Assembly: GCA_050730675.1 (NCBI GenBank)
Contig: JBOHNM010000102.1
Coordinates: forward strand, 1 to 14,930
DNA length: 14,930 nucleotides
Direction of reading: 5' to 3'
Source of the DNA: JBOHNM01 sp050730675
Lineage (GTDB): Bacteria; Planctomycetota; Phycisphaerae; Phycisphaerales; UBA1924
In this document: piece after piece, positions 6,948-14,930 of the stretch
How positions within the stretch are numbered: position 1 is the stretch's first letter
Layout: every line of letters starts with the position of its first letter
Made by a program: the position numbers and the translations under genes
Notes under the pieces: model-generated
Seen by the model: the letters and a program-made list of their open reading frames with translations, nothing else
Databases searched by the model: none
Told to the model about the DNA's origin: nothing

Positions 6948-8870
6948 CTACTCGCGTTTCCCGGTCGGGAGCAGTTCGTCCACCTCCACCACCGCCATCA
7001 TCGCCTCGTCCCACACACGGGCGCCGCCGCGCACCCGCGCCGTCGGGTCCGGGTTCGAAGCGTTCGCCGCCGAATTGTCGTGTACCCCCCGCACCACAAT
7101 CCGCGTTCCCGCGGGCAATTCCATCGGCTCGGCCAGTTCGTACCGGATCGCCCACCGCCCGTCATACCTCTCAGCATCCAGCAGCCGCAGCCGCTTCCCG
7201 TCCGGCAACTCCGCATCGACCGTCATCGACCTCCCGCGCAGCCGCATGTACGGTGTCACCGCCAGCACCTGCGCCGGCGCATCCAGCTTGACACTCGCCG
7301 TGTGGACCGACCGAGCCTCGCCCGGCGAGATGTCGATCTCCTGCTCTGCGATCGTGATCGACCGCACCTGCCGCTCCGGCCGCGGCTCAACCCGCGGCAC
7401 CTTCGCGTTCATGTCCGGCGCGCCGGTCGTGTCGCGCCTCGCCCCGATGAACTTCATCCCGATCGCCAGCATCCCCTTCATCTCGATGCCCATCGGCTTG
7501 GCGTAGACATCCACCAGCAGCAGCGCCCGCGCCGGCAGCCGCCGCGCGGCCCCCTCGCCGTACCGCACCAGTCCGCGCCCCGGCGAATACACACCCAGCA
7601 GTTCCAGCCCCCGCGGCATCGCCTCATCGCCCGGCAGCGTTCCTGCAGCCCCCTCCCCCGGCTTCATCAGCCACACCAGCGCCGACTGCACCGGCTCCGG
7701 CCGCATCGTCCGCAGCTCCATCGCCGTAAGCCATACATCCGTGCTGTTCTCCGTCTGCACATACAGCCGCGTATGCCGCACCGGCCCGCTCGCCGGCACA
7801 TCAAACCGCGGCAGCATCAGCTTCATGTCCGGCTGGCCGATCTCCCAGCCCTCGTTCCGCGTCCGCCCCGCCGGCGCTTCGGTCTTCTCGCCCGGCGGCA
7901 TCCCCGCCCGCAGCCACGCGACCAGATCTTCGCGGTCGGCCGCCGAAAGCTCCGGCGCGTGCGCCAGCGGCGCACTCCCCTTGCCGACAATCACGCCGTG
8001 CGACGGCGGCATCAATCCATCCCGCACCACCGCCTCAATCATCGCCGCCCGCCCCTTCACAGAGTCCATCCCCACCAGCGAGAACGGGGCCGCCCCGGTC
8101 GGCCGATGGCACTCCACGCAGCTCGCCTCGAGAATCCGGGCGATCCGTCCGGAAAAGGTCACGCCGGAGTGCAATCCCGCCGCGGCCTTTCCGGCATCCG
8201 GCCGATCCACCAGGCACCCCGGCGCGTACGTCGCTTCCACCCGCGGCGGCGTCCCCGCCAGCGTCGCATCGATCGCGTCCTTCAGGAAGTGCCGCGACGG
8301 CACCTCCAGCACCCGCGCCACGCCATACTGGTCGTCCACCGCCCCGCGGTACGTCAGCGTCTGGGCCGCATCGAGCACAAAGACCTCCGTTGTGGTGCGA
8401 GCGCCCAGCACGCTCGAGACCGCTCGGTCCCGGTCCGGCAGATACGGCCCTCTGAACCCGAACTTGTCCACCTGCGACCGCATCTCCTCGGGCGTTTCGG
8501 CATCCACAACATTGACGTAAACGAACACCACCCCGCGATCGGCGTACACCTCCTCCAGTTCCACCAGCCGCGGCGCGTACATCCCCGACAGCGGGCACCC
8601 GATGCTGGTCATGCTCACCACCAGCACCTTCCCGCCTTTGAGCACCTCCGCAGCCGTCAGCCGCTTGCCGGCGAGTGTCACCATGGCCGGCAACTCCACC
8701 CGCCTGCCGACACCCAAAGCGGCTCCGTCCTGCACCATCACCCTGCGCTCGAGCGCCGGCGGCGCAGCGGGCACATCCGCAGTGTCCTCATGTCCGGCCG
8801 GTGAGTGGCATGCGACGAGCAGGCCAACGCCAAGCCCCGCCAACGTGCCCGTCGGAATCCAGCTTCGCAT
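6948..8870 (-). CDS. Lipoprotein with redoxin domain, c-type heme motif and copper-monooxygenase-like C-terminus lacking the copper ligands
   Basis: 640 residues from MRSW. A lipoprotein signal ends in LLVAC with Cys 21, so it should be anchored in the envelope. A thioredoxin/peroxiredoxin-like domain (about 60-205) has one active-site-like Cys at 92 (SIGCPLSGMYAP). A c-type heme site CVECH lies at 251-255, followed by GAAPFSL and MPPSHG (287-292), as in related planctomycete proteins. The rest (about 340-632) follows the PHM-like copper type II monooxygenase fold, with GWEIGQPD, LPDGKRLRLL and DNSAANASNPDP (598-609). At the positions where such proteins normally carry copper-binding His, this one has QS (395-396), VY (455-456) and PYMR (540-543), so mononuclear copper catalysis is unlikely. 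An ATG at 8882 and a GTG at 8927 are alternative starts; 8870 gives the best signal peptide. It lies 85 bases after the fecR-like gene. Confidence 0.82.
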   Translation of the reverse strand: MRSWIPTGTLAGLGVGLLVACHSPAGHEDTADVPAAPPALERRVMVQDGAALGVGRRVELPAMVTLAGKRLTAAEVLKGGKVLVVSMTSIGCPLSGMYAPRLVELEEVYADRGVVFVYVNVVDAETPEEMRSQVDKFGFRGPYLPDRDRAVSSVLGARTTTEVFVLDAAQTLTYRGAVDDQYGVARVLEVPSRHFLKDAIDATLAGTPPRVEATYAPGCLVDRPDAGKAAAGLHSGVTFSGRIARILEASCVECHRPTGAAPFSLVGMDSVKGRAAMIEAVVRDGLMPPSHGVIVGKGSAPLAHAPELSAADREDLVAWLRAGMPPGEKTEAPAGRTRNEGWEIGQPDMKLMLPRFDVPASGPVRHTRLYVQTENSTDVWLTAMELRTMRPEPVQSALVWLMKPGEGAAGTLPGDEAMPRGLELLGVYSPGRGLVRYGEGAARRLPARALLLVDVYAKPMGIEMKGMLAIGMKFIGARRDTTGAPDMNAKVPRVEPRPERQVRSITIAEQEIDISPGEARSVHTASVKLDAPAQVLAVTPYMRLRGRSMTVDAELPDGKRLRLLDAERYDGRWAIRYELAEPMELPAGTRIVVRGVHDNSAANASNPDPTARVRGGARVWDEAMMAVVEVDELLPTGKRE

Positions 8871-8955
8871 CGCGATGCACATGTCCGCATGGTACGGACC
8901 GCTTGCTGTAAGGCCCCGATTCCACACGCGCGCGCAGCCATTGTCCCGCCTTACG

Positions 8956-10059
8956 TCACTTCTTCATTGGCGTCTTCTCAGGCGGCTTTTCAGGCGCCTT
9001 CTCCGCGGCTGCGCCCCGCACCGCTTCCCACAATTGATCCATCGCCCCCGGATCCCCTTTCACCGCTGCGCCGAGCGCGAACTTCTGCTTCATCAAACCC
9101 GTTTCCATCGCGATCCGCTCGATGATCGGCCGCCGAGACTCAGGCTCCAACCGCCACGCCAGATTCCACAGCGTCGCCAGGTCTTCCCGCCGCGCGCTCG
9201 CCGCCACCTCGTCTGCCGCCTTCGGCGCAGCCTTCGGATCCTTCGCCGCCACCATCTGCACATCGCGCACGCTCTTGCTGAATTCCCGCGGGGCATCAGC
9301 CCGCAGCGGCACCCGCGGCCCCGCCTGGTCCACCCGGCAGACCATTCCCTCAATCAGGCGCGTCGGCATTTCGGTGGTCGGCTCGAACGCCACCGACCCG
9401 CTCTTCACCGTCACCTCCGCGCTGCTCCCGGCCAACATCACCTGACCGACGGAGCCCTTTTCAAAGACCGTACCGTAGCCAAAGACGTCCACGCCGATCG
9501 GCGTCGATCCACACTCCACCGTCACCATGCCGCGCGACACCCCGACCCACGGGACCGCGACCGTGCCAACATCCATCGATACCCGTGCCGTTACGCCCGG
9601 CCTGAGCACCACCCGCCCGCCATCGGCCGTGCACAGCACCACGCTCGCGCCCGACTCGACCTTCACCTCGCAAGACGTGCCGAGGTGCCGATCCTTCGAC
9701 GCCTGTTGCTCACCCACCATCACCGTCCCGCTCTTCTCCGCGACCGTCCACGGCCCGATCTGCTCCGGCCCGCGCGGCCTCGTCAACCAAAGCCCCAAGC
9801 CCGCGACCGCCAGCAGCAGCACCGCCGTCGCCGCGGCCAGAACGAACTTCATCCGATGCGACTTCCCCGCCACATCCGCGCCGATCGATGCCGGCAATTC
9901 GCCTCCGTGTCGCAGCGGCCGCAGCGTTCCCTCCAGCCGCGCCGTCTCCACATCCGACGTCCCCGTGCCATCCCACAGATACCGCTCGCAAGCATCCATC
10001 GGCGACTCGCCCGGCCCCTGCGGCTCATGCATCGGGTTGTCCCGCTCGTTCACGCTCAT
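8956..10059 (-). CDS. FecR-like membrane protein, probable sigma-factor regulator
   Basis: 367 residues. A soluble N-terminus of about 70 residues with a short helical block (DACERYLWDGTGTSDVETAR) comes first and may contact the sigma factor. One membrane segment follows (71-92), then a periplasmic beta-rich FecR-like region (about 100-245) with patterns such as VKVESGASVVLCTADGGRVV and ARVSMDVGTV. A helical segment (about 280-350) and a Lys/Pro-rich tail (EKAPEKPPEKTPMKK) end it. FecR-like proteins relay envelope signals to ECF sigma factors. The start codon overlaps the sigma-factor stop as ATGA, so the two are translationally coupled, which supports an anti-sigma or regulator role. No zinc-binding anti-sigma HxxxCxxC motif is present. 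The exact signal is unknown. Confidence 0.75.
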   Translation of the reverse strand: MSVNERDNPMHEPQGPGESPMDACERYLWDGTGTSDVETARLEGTLRPLRHGGELPASIGADVAGKSHRMKFVLAAATAVLLLAVAGLGLWLTRPRGPEQIGPWTVAEKSGTVMVGEQQASKDRHLGTSCEVKVESGASVVLCTADGGRVVLRPGVTARVSMDVGTVAVPWVGVSRGMVTVECGSTPIGVDVFGYGTVFEKGSVGQVMLAGSSAEVTVKSGSVAFEPTTEMPTRLIEGMVCRVDQAGPRVPLRADAPREFSKSVRDVQMVAAKDPKAAPKAADEVAASARREDLATLWNLAWRLEPESRRPIIERIAMETGLMKQKFALGAAVKGDPGAMDQLWEAVRGAAAEKAPEKPPEKTPMKK

Positions 10060-10664
10060 GCCTTGCTCTGGCCATCCTTCTCAACACCCAGTTGCGTCCG
10101 CAGCATCTCCATTCCCTTACATAGGTTCACTCGCACAGACCCGTGCGTCATCCCCAGGCTTGCCGCGATCTGCGGCCCAGTCAACCCCTCCACCAGCCGT
10201 AGCACCAGCGTCTCCTGGTACGCCTCCGGCAACCCCCCAATCGCCCCCAGCACCCGCCGCGCCTCCTCGCCCACCTCGCCCGCCGCGCCGTTCCCGTTTC
10301 CTGCCCGCGTCTCGCGCGCCAACCTCACCAGCCTCAACCCCGCCCGCCACCCGCTCCGTCCGCGGCTCGCCGCCGCATTCCGCGCGATCGTCACCAGCCA
10401 ATGCACCAAATGATCCTCGTCCCGCAGCGATCCGATCTCGCGCATCGCCTTGACAAACACCTCCTGCGTCAGGTCATCCGCGGCATCCGCCCCAGCCCGC
10501 GCCAGCAGCACGCCGTGAATCACCGGCCCGTACCGCCTCCACACCACCTCCCACGCCTTGCGATCCCCCGCGCGCGCCGCGGCCACGAGCGCACGCTCAT
10601 CGTGCTCGCTCGCGGCCGCAACGGGGGTTGCCTCTGGAAATGGCACGCCTTCGCTCAAGATCAC
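10056..10664 (-). CDS. ECF-type RNA polymerase sigma factor
   Basis: 202 residues with the two-domain ECF layout. Region 2 (about 22-98) includes AADDLTQEVFVKAMREIGSL and the helix HLVHWLVTIARNAAAS, which binds core polymerase and the -10 element. Region 4 (about 143-192) includes LPEAYQETLVLRLVEGLTG and a helix-turn-helix around 160-182 (PQIAASLGMTHGSVRVNL) for -35 binding. The linker is Gly/Ala/Asn-rich. The start is GTG at 10664, with GGGGAG about 9 bases upstream that overlaps the end of the preceding gene; only 6 bases separate it from that gene's stop. It is coupled to the downstream FecR-like gene by a 4-base overlap. It probably directs transcription in response to an envelope signal, possibly of its own operon. 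The target promoter is not identifiable here. Confidence 0.92.
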   Translation of the reverse strand: MILSEGVPFPEATPVAAASEHDERALVAAARAGDRKAWEVVWRRYGPVIHGVLLARAGADAADDLTQEVFVKAMREIGSLRDEDHLVHWLVTIARNAAASRGRSGWRAGLRLVRLARETRAGNGNGAAGEVGEEARRVLGAIGGLPEAYQETLVLRLVEGLTGPQIAASLGMTHGSVRVNLCKGMEMLRTQLGVEKDGQSKA

Positions 10665-10670
10665 TCCAGC

Positions 10671-11927
10671 CTACTCCCCGCCGATCCGCTTTGCCGCTTC
10701 CCGTACATCCGCATCGTCACTCATCGCGGCCACGCGCTTCACCGCTGGCACCTTGAACCGCCCCAGCCACCGGTTGATCTCAGCAGATTCCCGCTCCGCT
10801 CCGCGCTCGGTCCTCATCGCCGTTCCAAACCGCTTCAGCAGACCCGTCAACCGCGCTTCATCCTCCGGCGTCATCACCTCCGCCCGCGCCACGAACACCC
10901 GTTTCACCTCTTCCGGCGTCGGCGTGATCTTCAGCGGCAGCACCCGCTCCACCCGCCCCGGCGGCGTGATCGACATCAGCCGCGTCCCCGGCTCGCCGAA
11001 CCACGACGTCCGCCAGGTCTCCACCATCGCCGTCGCTTCGGACTGGGTCAGCCCCTGTCCGATGAGCGCCGCCTTTGTCGCCTCCGCCAGCGCCGACTCG
11101 CCCGTCTTGGCCTTCGCCAGGTCCACATCCGTCTTCGCTCCCAACCTCTCCAGCGGCATAAACCGCGTCTGGCCGCCGGCAACCTCCAGCATGAACGCCG
11201 CGGCGACCGTCTCACCCGTCGTGTTCTCGATGGTGAATTTCCCCGCGCCCAGCGCTTTTACCGTCACGCCAGGCTCAAAGTCCCCGACGCCGCGGTAGAA
11301 CAGGAACTTCTCGCGGTGCGCCTTCCCGCCCGCCGTCATCTCCACCGGCGCAGCTCCCGTCGCGCGGGCCAGCACGTAGTGCGACCCGTCCCCCTTGGGG
11401 AACGCTCCCTCGTCCGCGCCCGGGACCACGCGCACGCCCCGCCACGAGAGCGTGCCCATCTGCTCCTTCGTCGCCTTCACATCGCTCGGCGGCGGATAAA
11501 ACTCCGTCATCCGCCCGCTCTCCAGCCGCACATCCACATCCACCGACGCCGGCCGCGTCGAGTTGAAGTAGATCACCGGTGTCTCCATCCGCACCAGCGC
11601 CAGCAGCGAGCGGCTGCTCTTCACCTCGTCCGAGCTCCCGCCCAACGGCTCGGCCGTGAATTCCGTTGGCCCCGTCTGATGCCACGTCCACACAAACCGC
11701 GGCAAGTCCCGCGACGACTCCGCGAACTCCGACCAGAACTTCCGCGGCATCCCGTCCGCTCCGCTGAACGTCGTGAACGTGCCCCATTCATGGGCCACCA
11801 GCCCGGGCGAAACCGCGCCCGCCGCTTCGCCCACACGCACGGCGCGCTTGTCGGCGCCCATGCCCATCGCTATCACCACCGTCGCCGCCGCCAGCCCCGC
11901 ACACGCCACGATCATTCTGCCGCGCAT
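10671..11927 (-). CDS. Exported protein with HEWGTF motif, unknown function
   Basis: 418 residues. An N-terminal signal (RGRMIVACAGLAAATVVIAM) indicates export. Conserved-looking features are HEWGTFTTFSG (46-56), METPVIYF (114-121), a TEFYPPPSD block, WRTSWFGEPGTRLMSI and a following LPLKITPTPEEVKRVFVAR segment. I recall similar uncharacterised exported proteins in planctomycetes, acidobacteria and myxobacteria, but know no established function and claim none. The start is fixed by a strong Shine-Dalgarno site (11934-11939); a TTG two codons upstream is less likely. It is the first gene of the minus-strand run and ends 6 bases before the ECF sigma factor, so it is probably cotranscribed with sigma and the FecR-like protein. 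It may be the sensed component, a client or a regulator partner (inference). Confidence 0.7.
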   Translation of the reverse strand: MRGRMIVACAGLAAATVVIAMGMGADKRAVRVGEAAGAVSPGLVAHEWGTFTTFSGADGMPRKFWSEFAESSRDLPRFVWTWHQTGPTEFTAEPLGGSSDEVKSSRSLLALVRMETPVIYFNSTRPASVDVDVRLESGRMTEFYPPPSDVKATKEQMGTLSWRGVRVVPGADEGAFPKGDGSHYVLARATGAAPVEMTAGGKAHREKFLFYRGVGDFEPGVTVKALGAGKFTIENTTGETVAAAFMLEVAGGQTRFMPLERLGAKTDVDLAKAKTGESALAEATKAALIGQGLTQSEATAMVETWRTSWFGEPGTRLMSITPPGRVERVLPLKITPTPEEVKRVFVARAEVMTPEDEARLTGLLKRFGTAMRTERGAERESAEINRWLGRFKVPAVKRVAAMSDDADVREAAKRIGGE

Positions 11928-11933
11928 GTTCAA

Positions 11934-11939
11934 CTCCTT
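11934..11939 (-). promoter_or_regulatory. Shine-Dalgarno site for the HEWGTF protein
   Basis: On the minus strand this reads AAGGAG, 6 bases before the ATG at 11927. It favours that ATG over the TTG at 11933, which lies inside the spacer. Confidence 0.75.
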
Positions 11940-12014
11940 GGTCGGCCGCCCAACCCATCAGCGGCCACCCAATAGACGCCGGCACCCTCCAAGCTGTTAG
12001 CCGCTCGTCCCTCA

Positions 12015-12054
12015 CTTTGGCCATTTGGCAATCTGGCCCTTTGGCCCTTTGGCC
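12015..12054. repeat. 8-bp tandem repeat, five units (CTTTGGCC)
   Basis: Five consecutive octamers: CTTTGGCC, ATTTGGCA, ATCTGGCC, CTTTGGCC, CTTTGGCC, with a partial sixth unit (ATTT) after. It lies in the 219-base divergent region between the HEWGTF gene and sucC, about 90 bases before the sucC start. The rest of this region holds no gene. The last 40 bases before sucC are pyrimidine-rich, and TCCCTCACTT occurs twice (12008-12017 and 12120-12129). Confidence 0.8.
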
Positions 12055-12146
12055 ATTTCCGCTGCCTCCAGTCTGCCCGTCTTCACTCCCCGCCTGATCA
12101 CCTGTTTGTCTGGTCGCCCTCCCTCACTTCCCCTATCCTCCGCCCC

Positions 12147-13370
<1,224 letters not shown>

Positions 13371-13379
13371 CATTCCACA

Positions 13380-13685
13380 ATGTCCCGCCTCGACGACACC
13401 ATTGCGACCCTGCGATCCCTGATGCCCGAGTTGCGCGCCAGATTTGGCGTCGACGCCCTTGCCCTCTTCGGCTCAACCGCCCGTTCTGAGGACTCGGTCG
13501 CCAGCGATCTCGATTTGCTCGTCGACTTTCTCCCAGATGCCCGTGTCACGCTGTTTACGCTTTCCGCGATGACAAGCCACCTCGAGCGAACGCTCGGCCG
13601 GAAGGTGGACATCGTGGAAAACCACCCCAGACTCCGCCCGGCGTTCCTCGCCGAGATCCAGAAGGATCTCCGCCGTGTCGCCTGA
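13380..13685 (+). CDS. mntA: MNT-domain nucleotidyltransferase antitoxin (MntA family)
   Basis: 101 residues, a minimal nucleotidyltransferase. The GSx10DxD motif is intact (G31, S32, D43, D45 in GSTARSEDSVASDLDLLVDF) and a third acidic residue is D78 in RKVDIVE. Characterised MntA antitoxins inactivate their HepT partner by transferring AMP units to a Tyr near its active site. That activity is expected here because both the catalytic acids and the target Tyr are present. It begins 9 bases after sucC without a clear Shine-Dalgarno, so it may depend on sucC translation, and it overlaps hepT by 11 bases. Codon use appears less GC-biased at third positions than in sucC, as is common for mobile toxin-antitoxin genes. 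Confidence 0.9.
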   Translation: MSRLDDTIATLRSLMPELRARFGVDALALFGSTARSEDSVASDLDLLVDFLPDARVTLFTLSAMTSHLERTLGRKVDIVENHPRLRPAFLAEIQKDLRRVA

Positions 13686-14034
13686 GGCCTGGCACGACCG
13701 CGTTGCCGTGATGATCGAGGATATCGATCGGATCGCCGCGTTCATCGGCCCTTTGACCCGTGATCAATTCCCCGCAGACGAGAAGGCCGTATTCGCGGTC
13801 TGCTACGCCTTTGTCCGGCTTGGGCAGGCCGTGACCAACATTCCTTCTGATGTGATCGCCACCAACCCGCAGATCGAGTGGGGAGACATCCGCCACTTCC
13901 GCAATTTTATGGTGCATGTCTACCTCGCGGTGGATCCTCTCCGCCTCTTTGACACCGCCGTAACTGACCTGCCTGCCCTCCGAATGAAGCTCGAGGCTCT
14001 GCTCCGCACCGATCCTCCAGCACCTCAGAAATGA
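13675..14034 (+). CDS. hepT: HEPN-domain RNase toxin (HepT family)
   Basis: 119 residues of helical HEPN/DUF86 type. The RNase motif Rx4HxY is complete: R76, H81 and Y83 in RNFMVHVY. Family knowledge: HepT dimers cleave RNA, for example tRNA or mRNA, and are neutralised by AMPylation of the motif Tyr by MntA. Start is GTG at 13675 inside the end of mntA (11-base overlap, different frame), with GAAGGA 8 bases upstream; this supports coupled synthesis of the pair. The domain begins almost at the N-terminus (DRVAVMIEDIDRIAAFIG), and a short Pro-rich tail (PPAPQK) ends it. All key residues are intact, so the toxin is probably active. Confidence 0.9.
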   Translation: MSPEAWHDRVAVMIEDIDRIAAFIGPLTRDQFPADEKAVFAVCYAFVRLGQAVTNIPSDVIATNPQIEWGDIRHFRNFMVHVYLAVDPLRLFDTAVTDLPALRMKLEALLRTDPPAPQK

Positions 14035-14036
14035 GG
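14033..14036 (+). promoter_or_regulatory. Shine-Dalgarno site overlapping the hepT stop
   Basis: GAGG sits within and just after the hepT TGA (14032-14034), 7 bases before the ATG at 14044. It supports that start and suggests cotranscription with the toxin-antitoxin pair. Confidence 0.5.
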
Positions 14037-14043
14037 ACCACCC

Positions 14044-14930
14044 ATGCGTTCCCCCTCCTTCGGCTTCATCCTCATCTTCGCCGTCTCCGCCATCGTCCTC
14101 CTCTGGGCCGTCGGCACGCTCATCTACATCCTCCGCCACCGCCGCCAGAAGCAGCGCCTCACCCACGGCCCCATCTGCGGCAGCTGCGGATACGCCGCCT
14201 CCATCGGCCCCGACGGCTTCACCCGCTGCCCCGAGTGCGGCGGCGACTACGCCAAAGTCGGCATTCTCGGCGCCGCCACACGCACCGGCAACCCCGCCAT
14301 CCTCCTCTCTGCGGGGCTCGGCTGGGTCTTGGCCGTCTCCGTCTTCATGGTCATCGCCACCTTCGCGCTCGGCCAGTGGCTCAGCGTCACGATCAACACC
14401 TCCACGGTTTCTCAGAACGGCAATTGGTCCTCGCCCCGCGGCGGCAACCTCAGCATCGATGTGACCACCGTCACCACCACGATCACCGGCCGTGCACGGC
14501 CCACGTCCGACGTTGCCACCGTTGACATCGCTTCGGGCTTGGAAAAGCACGTGATCGTGATCGACAACAACGACGGCAAGATCACATCGAGCACCGCTCC
14601 TGCTCTGCCCGTTGGCTCAACTCCTTCCGATGCCGCCATCCAGAAAGCCGTCGCCGACCTGATGCCCGATGTCGCGCCCACCGACCTCGCCGCTTTTCAG
14701 GCCGAGGCCGTTCAGGTCATCGGCAAGCGAGCAGTCGCGCCCCGCGCGGGGATGGGCATGCGTTCCAGTTCAAGCACCAGTTCCTCCATCGGCGGCCGCG
14801 GCGGCCTCTCCTCCTCCACCGGCACCAGCAGCGGCACCATGACCCAGTCCGGCTGGATCGGCATCGGCTCCATGCTCATCTCCACCGCCATGTTTGCATT
14901 CACCATGGCGGCCATCGGGCTCATCATCCC
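14044..14930 (+). CDS. Zinc-ribbon membrane protein, truncated by window edge
   Basis: The frame starts at ATG 14044 and is still open after 295 codons at the window end. A membrane segment (about 7-30) and a basic stretch (RHRRQKQR) are followed by a complete zinc ribbon, CGSCGY (C45, C48) and CPECGG (C62, C65). Further hydrophobic segments lie at about 85-110 and 271-295. Between them is a probably extracytoplasmic region rich in Thr/Ser/Val (SIDVTTVTTTITG) and a serine-rich low-complexity part (239-270). The zinc-ribbon plus membrane layout is common in planctomycete proteins of unknown function, and I assign no role. It begins 9 bases after hepT with its Shine-Dalgarno over the hepT stop, so it may be cotranscribed with sucC-mntA-hepT. 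Confidence 0.75.
   Translation, partial: MRSPSFGFILIFAVSAIVLLWAVGTLIYILRHRRQKQRLTHGPICGSCGYAASIGPDGFTRCPECGGDYAKVGILGAATRTGNPAILLSAGLGWVLAVSVFMVIATFALGQWLSVTINTSTVSQNGNWSSPRGGNLSIDVTTVTTTITGRARPTSDVATVDIASGLEKHVIVIDNNDGKITSSTAPALPVGSTPSDAAIQKAVADLMPDVAPTDLAAFQAEAVQVIGKRAVAPRAGMGMRSSSSTSSSIGGRGGLSSSTGTSSGTMTQSGWIGIGSMLISTAMFAFTMAAIGLII

Noticed and set aside
6681..8804. A 707-residue plus-strand frame across the GNAT and redoxin genes
   Set aside because: The translation is dominated by Arg, His and Pro, typical of an antisense shadow, and the minus strand has clear domains.
8602..11975. Two very long plus-strand frames opposite the FecR-like, sigma and HEWGTF genes
   Set aside because: Arg/His/Pro-rich translations without recognisable domains; the opposite strand encodes a clear sigma factor and overlapping partners.

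Overview
The window is high-GC bacterial chromosome, most likely from a planctomycete, perhaps of the Phycisphaerae type. This is an inference with no rRNA to anchor it. It rests on two membrane proteins with CGY(D)...CPEC zinc-ribbon motifs, an ECF sigma factor next to a FecR-like protein, a lipoprotein joining a redoxin, a c-type heme motif and a copper-monooxygenase-like fold, a secreted protein with a HEWGTF motif, and many starts without a Shine-Dalgarno sequence. Gene density is high. Most long antisense frames are GC-driven shadows of real genes.

Layout: (1) 1-338, the 3' end of a probable NADP-isocitrate dehydrogenase carrying the extra C-terminal domain, followed by a 3' region that ends in a strong hairpin-plus-T-run terminator (511-549). 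(2) 589-770, two adjacent serine tRNAs, anticodons CGA and GCU. (3) 790-3892, minus strand, read in the order ALDH7-type aldehyde dehydrogenase, an unrecognised 128-residue protein whose stop overlaps the next start, rpiA, and a YbaY-like lipoprotein. (4) 4073-5332, plus strand, a membrane-anchored HEAT-repeat protein with a damaged zinc ribbon. (5) 5353-11927, minus strand, a run of six genes read as HEWGTF exported protein, ECF sigma factor, FecR-like membrane protein (ATGA overlap with sigma), redoxin/heme/pseudo-copper-monooxygenase lipoprotein, GNAT acetyltransferase and a Sua5/TsaC threonylcarbamoyl-AMP synthase. (6) 12147-14930, plus strand, sucC, then a MntA-HepT (MNT-HEPN) toxin-antitoxin pair, then a zinc-ribbon membrane protein that runs off the window. 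A short 8-bp tandem repeat lies upstream of sucC.

How the genes fit together: several are housekeeping (isocitrate dehydrogenase, succinyl-CoA synthetase beta, ribose-5-phosphate isomerase, t6A synthesis, tRNA-Ser). The most unusual part is the 6948-11927 block, where an ECF sigma factor and its likely membrane regulator sit between two exported proteins. One of these keeps a thioredoxin-like Cys and a CxxCH heme site but has lost the recognisable histidines of the copper-monooxygenase fold. This could be an envelope redox-sensing or stress circuit (inference). The second point of interest is the toxin-antitoxin pair placed 9 bases behind sucC, where sucD would be expected.
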